DNA of 64,000 nucleotides, taken from assembly GCA_037447655.1 (NCBI GenBank), contig JBBHKE010003519.1, positions 62,001 through 126,000 of the forward strand, given 5' to 3'. The position numbers were made by a program, and so were the translations under genes. The stretch is from Zygnema cylindricum. Lineage: Eukaryota > Streptophyta > Zygnematophyceae > Zygnematales > Zygnemataceae. Shown here in pieces: positions 34,226 through 44,995 of this stretch. Position 1 is the stretch's first letter, and every line of letters starts with the position of its first letter. The notes under the pieces are model-generated. The model saw nothing but the letters and a program-made list of their open reading frames with translations, was not told where the DNA came from and did no database searches.

Positions 34226-34554
34226 AGTATGTGGACAAAATACGGATGTCACAGCAGATCCTCCCAGCCCTCGTCATTCTTGGCTCAGACCCAAATGTAG
34301 TTTTTCAGTTTTGTTCTTTCCGCCCCTTTTTGTCCCCATGGGCGCAGCTGGTTTAACATAGCACTTTTTTTTTTTAAGTTTTGTAATATTTGTAGAAGTA
34401 AAAACACAAGGCTGAATTAAAACAAAAAAGCGCGATGGTGAACCATCTGAGTCCATGGGACCTTAAAGGGGCGGCAATGCCAAAACTGTAAACTACATGT
34501 GGAGGGAAGCAGGCAAAAAGGAAAAGCAAGGCAAAAGAAACAAGCACACAAAAA

Positions 34555-34615
34555 AATAAAAATAAATAAATAGAAATAAAAAAATAGAAATAAAAAAATA
34601 GAAATAAAAAAATGG
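34555..34615 (+). repeat. AT-rich tandem repeat
   Basis: Tandem copies of a unit close to AGAAATAAAAAAAT, about 16 bases long. Confidence 0.75.
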
Positions 34616-34711
34616 CACATAAAACAAAGACATAAGTAGTAAAGCACAGCAGTATCGCTGCTTTGGGAGCCGGCGGATTCCATTTCAAAGATGGAAAGGT
34701 GAGTCGAACTA

Positions 34712-34904
34712 CACCGCCCATTGTTAGGGTTAAGGATTTATTAGTGTTAGTTCAAAGCTAGAATATATACTAATTAAGTGCAAGGAGACGTGGCAGATTG
34801 TAGTCCACGGTTTTAAACAGTGTTGTTAACACTATTTTGTGATTCACGGCCAGAAAAAGTCACGACTGTACCAGTGTTATTAACCCTAATAGCGATGGGC
34901 GGTG
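34712..34904. mobile_element. Short mariner-like MITE
   Basis: Starts CACCGCCCATTGTTAGGG and ends CCCTAATAGCGATGGGCGGTG. TA precedes the left end; the base pair after the right end is GT, so the duplication is imperfect. Shares the inner GACGTGGCAGATT...AGTCCAC segment with 35456-35655. Confidence 0.75.
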
Positions 34905-35455
34905 GTCTGTTCGAGGGTGACTGTCCAAGGTTCGTCTTATGTAAACCATAGTCTGTCGAAGGTTCGTCTTATGTAAACCATAGTCATTTTATGTCTTTTT
35001 GCATTCTAGGTTTATGGAGTATTATACGATTAGGGTTTCAATCACCAGTAATGTGAAGGTACGAAGGTCGTTGTTCCTTTTCATGGCTCACAGTGGACTT
35101 TAATGTGGAAATGATCTCATTTGAGAAGTGGATCCCGGTACGGTTTTTAGATCATGTCATGGATGAGCTCATCAGAGAAAATATTTCTGACTTGGGAAAA
35201 AAAACATTGTTTTTTGGGCTATACGCTTTGCTGAAATATACATTTTATTTTTGCAGATTGTGGGAAAAGTCCCGATTCAAATGGACTCTTGTTTTGAGGA
35301 TGGAAGTCAGGGAGTTGATAAGGCCGTTATTTTAACACTATTTGAACACCCACTGCCACTCACTCCCGTTCCTGTCATTACTTTCAGACTTAGTGATTTT
35401 ATCCTACAATGGGTTTGTTAAAAGTGGTTGTATGCTAGTCCAGTTAAAACCACTA
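34905..35455. other. No gene recognised
   Basis: Contains a short tandem duplication of AAGGTTCGTCTTATGTAAAC near 34928-34982. Otherwise unique, no gene seen. Confidence 0.4.
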
Positions 35456-35655
35456 CACTGCTCATCGTTATTAGCATTTAAAGATTTATTAGTGTTAATG
35501 CAAAATTAGAATTAATAATACTAATTTAGTGCATGTAGACGTGGCAGATTTTAGTCCACTTCCTTAAACAATGTTGTTAACTCTAATTTGTGATTTTTGG
35601 CCAAAAAAAGCCGTGACCGAATTATTGTTACTAACACTAATAACGATGCGCGGTG
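35456..35655. mobile_element. Short mariner-like MITE
   Basis: Starts CACTGCTCATCGTTATTAG and ends CTAATAACGATGCGCGGTG with TA on both sides; relative of 34712-34904. Confidence 0.8.
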
Positions 35656-36044
35656 TAGTGTCTTTGTCAAGAAGAGCCCTCTGTGTACTTTTAATGATTT
35701 TTTTTAGTGATTTTTATATATTGTTTTTTTTTGTTTTTTTTTTTTGTTGTTGTATTTGATGACCATGATTCATGGTGTCGGTTTAGTCTTACATCAGAAG
35801 TCAAATTATTGAAGGTGGTAGAAAAGAGTGCGGGAAATATTTTAGGCTCAGGAGCAAAAAAATGTGTATCTTAGGTGTTAGACATATGTTCCTCTGTGAA
35901 AGAGTCATAGAGGATCACATAGGGAGACACTCTATTTTTGTTCAGTTGGAGAAACCCTTGGTTTCACTTCTATTCTTCCTTCAAAATACCAAACTTTACA
36001 ATGGTTGTACACCTTTTTTCACTATCAGAGTTGATTGTCAACTA
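35656..36044. other. T-rich spacer, nothing recognised
   Basis: Contains a T/G homopolymer-rich run at 35698-35757. No gene seen. Confidence 0.4.
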
Positions 36045-36344
36045 CACCGTGAATCGCTATTAGTAGTGTTGTGTATCGGTAAGGATTTGCCGATAACCGA
36101 TATGGGCCTTTTTTTGGGTAGCCGATAATCGATAGGGGTAAATATCCTTACCATCTTCCGTACGATTTTCCGTACTATGGCTGTACGGACACCCATTTTT
36201 TTGCGATATATATCGCGATAATTTATGTTGGTCCCGGTATGATATATCGAGGAATCTGCTCGATCGATATTCGATATATCGAATATCGCAATTATCGCGA
36301 TATGAATTTACCCGATACCCAACACTACATTACGATTCACGGTG
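36045..36344. mobile_element. Mariner-like MITE split by a hAT-like element
   Basis: The ends CACCGTGAATCGCTATTAG (36045-36063) and CATTACGATTCACGGTG (36328-36344) are those of the family, but almost everything between them is the hAT-like element at 36064-36327. Confidence 0.7.
36064..36327. mobile_element. hAT-like MITE family A, short copy
   Basis: Starts TAGTGTTGTGTATCGGTAA and ends CGATACCCAACACTA. I could not see a clean 8-bp duplication here. Confidence 0.7.
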
Positions 36345-36351
36345 TACAGTA

Positions 36352-36848
36352 CACCGCGAATCGTAATTAGAGTAATGAAAAAATTAGAGTACAAAAACTA
36401 AAAAAATGAATTAGAGTATTGAACGCTAATTTATGTGATAGAGCTGTTTCAACTATGAAGTTTACTCTAATTTATTTAAGTACTCTAATTTGGCACGCTA
36501 ATATCCTCTACTGTAAATAAGGTATTCGTACAAAATTTGGCAAAACGTATAGTTTATCGTCACTATGACGTTTGCTCTACGCGGTTTGTTAAAACGCAGT
36601 TACATGATAACGACTTGTATTAAATCATTATTTGTACTTTTTCACTTAATAAAGTACAATTTTGCACGGTGGGAGGTCGTCCGTATTCTACACTATTTAA
36701 AACGAACCTATATTAGAATTAAAAACACTAATTAAACTTTACCTTAAATGAATGAAAAAATTAGAATCATTTACTCTATTTCATGTGATATAGTCGAAAT
36801 TTCGAGCGACCGAATTTGAGTAATTTACTCTAATTAAGATTCGCGGTG
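36352..36848. mobile_element. Mariner-like MITE, complete
   Basis: Starts CACCGCGAATCGTAATTAG and ends CTCTAATTAAGATTCGCGGTG; TA on both sides. Reference copy for the fragments at 1346-1749 and 26268-26689. Confidence 0.85.
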
Positions 36849-36850
36849 TA

Positions 36851-37464
36851 CACCGCGAATCGTAATTAGAGTAAATAACGCTAATTCGGTCGCTCGAAAT
36901 TTTGACTCTTTCACGTAAAATAGATTAAATGATTATAATTTTTTCATTATTATAATTTAGGTAAGGTTTAATTAGCGTAAAAAAATATAATATAGGTTTG
37001 TTTTAAATAGTGTGGTGTATGGACGACGTCCGACCGTGCAAAATTGTACTTTTATAAGTAGAAAGGTACAAATAATGATTCAATAGAATCGCGCTCGCAC
37101 GTGAAATCGCACTAAACAAAAAATCAATCACATCGAAAAAAAACCGTTCGCATAACTCTCTTCCGTCGACAGCATCGTCGTCAGTGTGAACATTAACTGA
37201 CATTCAGCCCGACAAATAGTCCTAACGTCATAATGACGTCAAAACTATACGGAATGACAAATTTTGTACGTCTACGTAATTTAGTGTTCACAATTTAAGC
37301 GCGGATAATTATTGCCGACATAACCCAATATAGAGTACTTAAATAAATTAGTAAACTTCCTCTGTGAAAAAGTTATATCACATAAATTAGAGTTCATTAC
37401 TCTAATTGCTTTTTTTGGTTTTTTTACTCTAATTTTTTCATTACTCTAATTATGATTTGCGGTG
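36851..37464. mobile_element. Mariner-like MITE, inverted neighbour
   Basis: Starts CACCGCGAATCGTAATTAG immediately after a single shared TA (36849-36850) and ends TATGATTTGCGGTG. Its sequence is broadly the reverse complement of the preceding element, so the two form a long inverted repeat. Confidence 0.85.
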
Positions 37465-37466
37465 TA

Positions 37467-37671
37467 CACCGCCAATCGCTGTTAGCGTCAAGAAATAAAT
37501 AGCGTAAAAAAAAAATAGCGTTATTAACGGTAATTGTGAATTTCAAAATTTTAGGGTAAATCATTTACTCGCATAAATTTTAAAAAATAATTAATAATTA
37601 TATTTGAGAATTTGGGTCAAAATTAGGGGGCACGAATTAGCGTTATTGAAGCTAACAACGATTGGCGGTGT
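37467..37671. mobile_element. Short mariner-like MITE
   Basis: Starts CACCGCCAATCGCTGTTAGCG right after the shared TA at 37465-37466 and ends CTAACAACGATTGGCGGTG. Confidence 0.85.
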
Positions 37672-37688
37672 TGTGACATCATATTTTC

Positions 37689-38871
37689 TAGTGTCGTGTA
37701 TCGGTAAAAAACTTATCGCGATAACACCGATACCGATAGTTATCGGTTATCGAACGGTCAGAGGTTCCGATATATCGGTCTGAGACCAACAAATTCCATA
37801 TCGGCGATAACTTAAAAAAAGATAGTATGCATACAATAGTATTTTATAACATACTGTATTATATTATTGACTTTGTATAATAAAGTACCTTCCATTGCAC
37901 CCGTACATTTTTCGTACAGGTTTCCGTATATGTCCGTACTTTCTAGGGTTATATAAATGATTTTTAGGGTTTTAGAGTACATTTCCTTAAATTCCGTATA
38001 TTCATAATTAAAGCTGCACACTTTTCATACATGTAGGTACAGTGGCCGTATTTTCCGTACTTGTTATGGATATTAATTTTAGGGTTTGGAGGATACATTG
38101 CCGTACAATTTTGTATTATTTAGTACAGCGCGCTACATTTTTCGTATATTTATGTGTAATGTTTGTACATATTCGTACTACTTAGGGTTATTATAAGGGG
38201 GGAATTTTGTGTTTATAGGGTACATTGCCGTACGTCCCTATATATTTCAGTACGGTTGACAAAGATTTGTCGTATTAGTAGGTTTGAAGGGTACACTTTC
38301 CGTATAATTTCGTACATTTATGTTACTTGTTCGTAATTTTAAATATTTTATAGTGTTTCGCTTTTTGTACATTTTCGTACATGTTCGTACAGAGAAATCT
38401 ATTCAAATTTTACGAAAAGTATGAAATCGACGAATATTACGTAATTTTAACAGAAAAGTCCATATCCGTACGATTTGGACATCTATGGGCGCAACTAACA
38501 GTCAAAAAGGACATCGAGGAAGGGTATGGGAGTGTGGAACCCAAGTAAAACCCCCTTAAATAATAAATAATCAAGGAAAAATCGCGATTGTTTACCGAAA
38601 TCGGGGGGAAGGGGATCCGCGACGCGTCCGGGGAATATGACGTACAGTTGAGTACTGGCCGTACATTTATATGTACGGTCCGTACAAATATCGCCAATAG
38701 TTATCGATATCAGTGTTATCGCCGATAAATACCGATAATTAATAATAAATATCGAGTATTTATCGGCGATAACACCGATAACGATATATCGTACCAGTAT
38801 ATCGATTATCGGGGTCCCCGAAAAAAGATCCATATCGGTTATCGGCAAATCCTTACCGATACACAACACTA
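37689..38871. mobile_element. hAT-like MITE family A, longest copy
   Basis: Begins TAGTGTCGTGTATCGGTAA and ends TTACCGATACACAACACTA, flanked by a perfect 8-bp duplication ATATTTTC (37681-37688, 38872-38879). About two dozen GTAC sites lie inside, mostly as CGTAC. No transposase ORF. Confidence 0.9.
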
Positions 38872-39007
38872 ATATTTTCATTTCGTAGAGACCTAATGGG
38901 ATGTACGATACAAAACGTACAAAAAGTACAAAGAATTTTCAACCTGTTAAAAATATACCTGTTACTTAACTAGGGTAAATTTATAAATTTTGAAGTTTTG
39001 ATCCTTA

Positions 39008-39789
39008 GGGTATTTTCGTATACAGTTATTTTCTGTCGTTTTCCTCCATACCTTAGAAAAAAACGAAAAAATCCGCAGCCGTACCAAAAAATATAAATTA
39101 CCAACGTACAAGTTGCGTTACCCTGAAACAGTAGTTTGTCGTCTAGCGCGATACAATTTGTCGTTTAGGGCATTTCGACCCACTTTCGCGTCCTTTCAAC
39201 ACATGTTCAAACTTTACATCAAATCACCTCGCGAGGTGATTTGAAATAAAGTCCAATAAGGTGAGCGAATAGGCAGACACTGTTGCACGTGTCTGAAGTT
39301 TTTTACAATTTTTGTGCGCGGAGTACCAAAAAAAAAACACACTGCACGTTTCCAGCCTGTGCGTAATGTTTTGCGTGCGCTGATCCGTACAGGGGCCGTC
39401 TCTCTCAAAAACACGTGTCTTCACACATACGGCGTATGAAAAATATTGGCCACCTGTCGCAAGTGGGAAGATGATAAACGGAACCGCAAATTCTGTGCGA
39501 CAAAGGCATTTTAGGGTTTCGACTCGTCGACAATGTGGCGTACGGACATTACGAAGTCACAAAAATTGTACAGCGTGCGGAGAAACGCCTCAAATTGAAG
39601 GCGAGTGGAAGTTTCGCCTCATTTTATGTACCACTTCATCTGTCACAATTCTTCGTACACGTCTACGTAAGTCATTTTTTTAAGTGAAGTTATTTGCGTT
39701 TACATCCGAATGATCTGAAATCTGTACGGAGAATCTTCGCTAAAAAACAAAGTAGCAAGACTAAGTTTCGGTTACATGCGAAAATACCC
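39008..39789. mobile_element. Harbinger/Tourist-like MITE 4
   Basis: Begins GGGTATTTTCGTATACAG and ends TTACATGCGAAAATACCC with TTA on both sides (39005-39007, 39790-39792). Same family as 51001-52620 and 51774-52588. Confidence 0.85.
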
Positions 39790-39792
39790 TTA

Positions 39793-40244
39793 AAATCGGA
39801 AAGTCCAAATTTTGCTATGATGTTTTTCTGGTTGACATTGAAAGTATCGTGCACTCCGCAAGCGTCAGCCTTTGTCATAAAATATTCGTATTAAATACCG
39901 TGACACGCAATTTTCTGACCTGTTTCGAATATTGCCATTACGGCCGCGATACCGTGCGCAATTTACGCCCAAACTTTGATACGATAGCCGCAAACCGTAC
40001 CAATAACATTTACACTTGTATTGCGTATGTAAAAGATTTTATTGCTTATCGTTGTTTTTTTAGGGTTATCTTAAGGCACTTGCATGTACTGGCGGTGCCG
40101 ACGTCCCATAGTTAAAAACACATGCATGCTCATTCGAGCGCCAATCACGTCAAAGCATGGAAGCATGAAACCCTAGTTTCGAAACAATGTTCTTACTGCA
40201 GTAAGGCTATGGTTAGTTATGTCCAAAATGCTGCAATTCATTCA
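39793..40244. other. Upstream of the EAR-motif gene
   Basis: No gene recognised; probably the distal promoter of the gene at 40304. Confidence 0.4.
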
Positions 40245-40290
40245 CTCCCTCTATCTCTCTTTTTTCTCTCCCTCTCTTCTCTCTCTTTCT
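40245..40290 (+). promoter_or_regulatory. Pyrimidine patch before the gene at 40304
   Basis: An unbroken C/T run ends about 14 bases before the ATG. Pyrimidine patches near the start site are a common plant core-promoter feature; here it could also be the 5' UTR. Confidence 0.4.
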
Positions 40291-40303
40291 AAACATTTAC
40301 AAG

Positions 40304-43300
40304 ATGCCGAAATCGATGAGGGCAAGGAGAGAGATGAAAAAGGCTGTAGATTATCTCTTGGGACTTAAGCTTGCAACAAAAGAACAAATTGTTCAAGCAG
40401 TGAAGGACAAATTTGTAAGTTTAAAAAAAAAAAAGTTAAAACGATATCTTGCAATCGCACTATAAAGGATCCTTTGTATTCCATTTTTAAATTTTAAATT
40501 ACTCCTATTTATCACACATCTTATTTATTTTTTCTAATATAGTTCAATAAATGCCAAGTTCAAAAGAAAGCTCAAATAGTAGGTTTGTGATTCACAATTT
40601 ATGTTGTCATTTTAGAGTTTAGTTCTTCAGCAAAACTTTGTCGTTTATACAATTTCATTTATATGATTTTTTGGCTTGCTAACAGAATCTTAAGGATTTA
40701 TATATTGAAAGACAAATTGGATATGAAGGGCTTGCGGATTATATCTTATCGAAGAACGAAAGAGAGGTAAGAAAATATATACATAACTTATTCTCATAAA
40801 AAATATGCTAAGTGTGAGTCTTAAATATACAAATTTGTATTTAATTTGCAACTGTCCTCGGTCTTGAATATGGTAGGCAATCCTTTATATACTTTGCCTC
40901 CACTTAAGCATCAATATTGTGGTTAAGGAAAAAAAAAGAAAACGGGGGGCTAAGTAAGGCTCTCCTTTTTTTTCTGTGTTCTCCCACTCTTCTTCTAACT
41001 CTTTTTTAGCCACGTGGCATCCTCTACCACAAAAAATCATCTCTTCTTTATTTAATTTATTGAACATGTTATGTATTTTAGAATTGATGAAGGAAATGGA
41101 TGACACCGCCCATTGCTATTCTAGTTAAACGCTCTAATTCCAGGTGGTGTTTTTGGACCCAGAATTCTAAACTAGTGTTAAGAAAACTGTTGAAGTGCGT
41201 GCTCCAGAATAAGCCACGTAGCAAAATGCGGTTTAGTGTAGTTAATTCTAATAAGTGTTAATAATAAGTGTTAATAAAGTGTTAACAATAAGTGTTAAAA
41301 AAGTGTAAATAGTAAGTGTTAATAAAGTGTAAATAATAAATGTTAATAAAGTGTAAATAATAAGTGTTAATAGAGTGTAAATAATAAAGTGTCAATAATA
41401 AAGTGTCAATAATAAAATATAGTGTAAATAATAAGTGTTACTAAAGTGTTAATAAGCGGTGGGCGGTGTACTCAGGAAAATTCCAAACAGCTTCTTTTGG
41501 AAGGTGGTGGGATTGGTCCATTGGAGGCAATAACGGAAAAAGGTGAAGCGTCTCCAGAAAAAGAAAAAATGGAGTTAATAGTTTGTGCTCCGAATTCTGA
41601 AGAAAACTGTGACATAGAACCTGCAGAAACAGAAATTTGGCAGTGTACTTCGCAGGAAAATTCCAAAGAGTTTTTTTTGGAAGGAGGTGGGATTGGTCCA
41701 TTGGAGGCAATAGCGGAAAAATGTGAAGGGTCTCCAGAAAAAGACAAAAAGGAGCTAATAGTTTATGCTCCGAATTCTGCGGAAAACTGTGACATGGAAC
41801 GTGCGGAGATAGAAATTTGTTTTAACGGTCGAACGGGGAGAGATTTGGTTGGAAGCTCAAGGAAGGTAACAGGAGTGGTAAAGAAGAGTTTTAATATAAA
41901 TGAAGAAGTTTATGGCCTGTTGGAGGCTAGAAATGAAGAAAGAGAGAATGGAGGGAGAGGAAGTGAAGGGAGAGGAGATAAAGTGGGAGGGAATGAAGGG
42001 AGAGGATATGAGAGGGGAGGAAATGAAGGGAAAGGAGATGAAGGGAGAAGGAATGGAGGGAGAGGAAGAGGGGATGAAAGGAGAGAGGGAGGTGAAATTG
42101 AAAAAGTAGAAGGGATGAAAAAATTTCAGTTACGAGAGGAATGTGATCTGGAGATAAAAAAACAAAGTTATTTTGTGAAGATACGGTTATCTTTTGAAGA
42201 TCCCTGTAGGGAAATTAGGGTAGAAGAGGCAAGGAAAAGGAAGGAGTGTTCGGGAGAGGGGGTGAAGGAAATGGAGATGGGGATGGGGAGGCTATCTGGG
42301 AAGGAGAGAGGGGAGGGATTGAGGGAAGGAAAGAAAAGGGAGAAGGAGACGGAGAAATGGATGGAGGATGGGGGTAAGGGGAATTTGGAGAGGGCGTGGC
42401 AGGAGTTTATGAGGGCGAACGAGGTGTTGAAGAGAGCGTTAGAGCTAGAGAGGGTGAGAGAGAGGGAGAGGAAGGAAAATGTGGAGGAGATGGTGGTGGA
42501 AAAGCGGGTGGTGGTGGAGGAGAAGACGAAAGAGGAGGAGAAGGAGATGAAGAGGGAGAAGGAGAAGGAGAAGGAGAAGGAGAAGACCATAAGCATGGAG
42601 CTAGAGACGGAGAAAAATTTAGAGGAAGAAAAAGGAAGGAATAAGGAAAAACTAGATGAGGAGGAGGAGGAGGATAAAGAGAAAGAGAAGGTTAACGGGA
42701 AGGAGAAGGAGTTGAAGAACCAACATCAGGGGGACAAAGGGGAGAAGGAGAAGGACAAGAAGGGGGATGAAGTGGAGACAAACATAAGGGTGGAGAACGA
42801 GGATGCCAAGGGAGGAAATAATTTTTTAGACATAATTTCTGAAGTAAACTTAGCTCCTGCTCCTCCTACTACTAATGAAACAAGTTTATTGATTGAATTC
42901 CCCACTTTGGTAAATAGTCCCAACCGGGAACCACAATTGAATACTGAAAATGAACTTAGTCTTTCGTTAGGATTAGAAACAACATTAATTGGAAAAGATA
43001 TGGAAAGAAATGTGGAAAAGGAGGAAAAGGAAGAAGAGGAGAAGGAGGAGGAGGAGGAGGAGGAGAAGGAGAAGGAGAAGGAGAAGGAGGAGGAGAAAGA
43101 GAAGGAGGAGGAGTTGGCGAATGGGAGTAACTTAGAGAGAAATGAGTTCTCAAGTCATTTACCGCAAGTGTCCACCGAAGAGAATGTCCATAATGAAAAA
43201 GGAAACCAAAATATTTTTGGTGAGTTGCCGGACCTCAACGAGTTTTTGGACATGGATTCCATTTCTATGGAAACTGAGCAAACTGAATATACGGAGGGTA

Positions 43301-43464
43301 TGCGTTATAAACCTATCCTTTGGCAATTTGTAGACGACAAGTCGCAGGAGGATTTGAACCTTCTCGAAATTATTACTGTGCCCAAGTTGAAGGACATTCC
43401 GTCGGAAAAAGTGTTTTTGCAGAAGTCTTATGATTTCGAAAATGAGCTAGTAGACATCGACTGA
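40304..43464 (+). CDS. Charged repeat protein with EAR motif, four exons
   Basis: Exons 40304-40414, 40543-40578, 40686-40766 and 41476-43464 join by GT-AG introns, all phase 0, into one frame of 738 residues. The N-terminus (MPKSMRARREMKKAVDYLL) is basic and helical. Residues 77-196 are two tandem 60-residue repeats (ENSKQLLLEGGGIGPLEA). A very long Glu/Lys/Arg-rich stretch follows, predicted as coiled or single alpha helix. At residues 570-576 is LSLSLGL, an LxLxL EAR motif known from plant repressors that bind TOPLESS, and near 662 DLNEFL. The C-terminus is acidic and not low-complexity. No DNA-binding domain is visible, and I do not recognise the family. A transcriptional co-regulator is an inference from the EAR motif only. 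Intron 3 carries a MITE ending just before the acceptor. Confidence 0.6.
41104..41468. mobile_element. Mariner-like MITE in intron 3
   Basis: Starts CACCGCCCATTGCTATT and ends AATAAGCGGTGGGCGGTG. Its 3' half is a tandem repeat of AATAAGTGTTAATAAAGTGT-like units (41255-41450). The left flank is GA, the right TA. The right end lies 7 bases from the splice acceptor of exon 4. Confidence 0.8.
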
Positions 43465-44995
43465 CAAAAAAGTTTAGAAGTTAGGGCTCACGTTCCGGTT
43501 CGGTTTCGGGTACGGGTTCACGTTCGGGTTCGGGTTTGGGTTCGAGTTAAAGATTGGTCAATCGTTTACTTTTTGTTGACTTACCTGAAGTGTGCATAAG
43601 AAATGTGAGATAATATGTACCCGTAGGTAATATTGTTGTCATGTATGGCACCGTAAATTCATGAGTACTTTGTTTTTTTCCGTCCGTTAGTGTTGTTGGA
43701 GCTAATTTTGAGGAAAGGTTTATCGATGATTATGTGATTTGATGTTATCATGTTACAGTTTCTTTTGGTGAATCGTTTCAATTGACACATGGTCTTCCAA
43801 AGAATTTTGTCAACCACTATAAATGCCCAACCCAATCTTTCTTTTTAACTATTTTCAGTGAAAGGACAAAATAATTTAGTATAAGCTGGCGTGGTGTGGA
43901 TTTAACATTTTTAATATCCAAGGCCAAAAGTTTCCTCAAGTGGATGCCCATTTGAGAACTAAGATCAGTACTATCTCTTGGGACAGGAAAACATCAATAA
44001 TTTCCCTCTGAATTGTACAAATGTTTTACCCATCTCTCGTGCATTATGCATCCCTCTCCAGAAGTCCAATTATTATCAATATTTTCTTGTTACTGTCTGT
44101 TTACTAGGCTTTGTATAGTCTCCACCCTTCTGTTGTGGCTCGGAGGTGATTTATTCACTTTGCGCGGCTTAGATTTATTTTATTTAATACAGTATCCTTT
44201 GGGAAATGACAAACCATTTCTAGCACTTCAAGGACCTTCGAACTGATGTCAGCACTTGAAAAAATATATGAACACCCTCAAACTATCTAGAGTTCACCGA
44301 ACTATTGAGAGTTCAAAAAATTCCGGTAATTAGAAAAATAAGTTAGTAATTGCTACCGAAAAACTTGAAGTAACTCAAACCATACATGAAGAGACAATAC
44401 TGATGAAAATTAACCCTTCATCAGCTCAAAACACGTGCAAACATTAACATTAACATTAACAATAACATTGACATCAACATCATAAACTAACATCATAAAT
44501 CAACATTAAAAAACGTGCGCATAGACACTCAAGAAGACCCTCTTTTAGATGCAACACGTGAAAAAATAATGAAGATTACATTTCTCTATAGAAGGAATTA
44601 ACCTTATTAACCCACGAATCCTCTGTGAAAATCAAGGACCTTACAAGTGTTACAAAAATCCGTAGAGGGATAAACAAGGACCTTCATGGAACAAGTCTCC
44701 TTTTCCATCATTGGAAAATGTTTAATTTGAAAAAAAAAAAAAACAAAACGCAATCAAATCAAAAATACGTGCTGGGATTTGGGCATAATTCAAAAAAAAC
44801 TTGTAATACAAAAACTCGAGAACAAAATATGCATTGCCAAAATTTGAAAGACCCTGACGGTCAATCTTTCCTATCTAGCTACCACTGCCTAGTCCTATAT
44901 ATATTTCGATTAAAGATCGAATAATCGATCCTGACCCCTATTAAAGCCGAGAAAACGCAACGCCTTCCTCACTTATTTACATCGATTTACATCGA
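43465..44995. other. Intergenic, no gene recognised
   Basis: Between two converging genes, so it should hold both 3' UTRs. Short GGTTCGGGTTCGGG-like repeats occur at 43490-43550 and ACATTAACATTA repeats at 44440-44480. Confidence 0.45.

Noticed and set aside
42168-42596. Antisense Ser/Phe-rich ORF
   Set aside because: Shadow of the GA-rich coding strand of the gene at 40304-43464.
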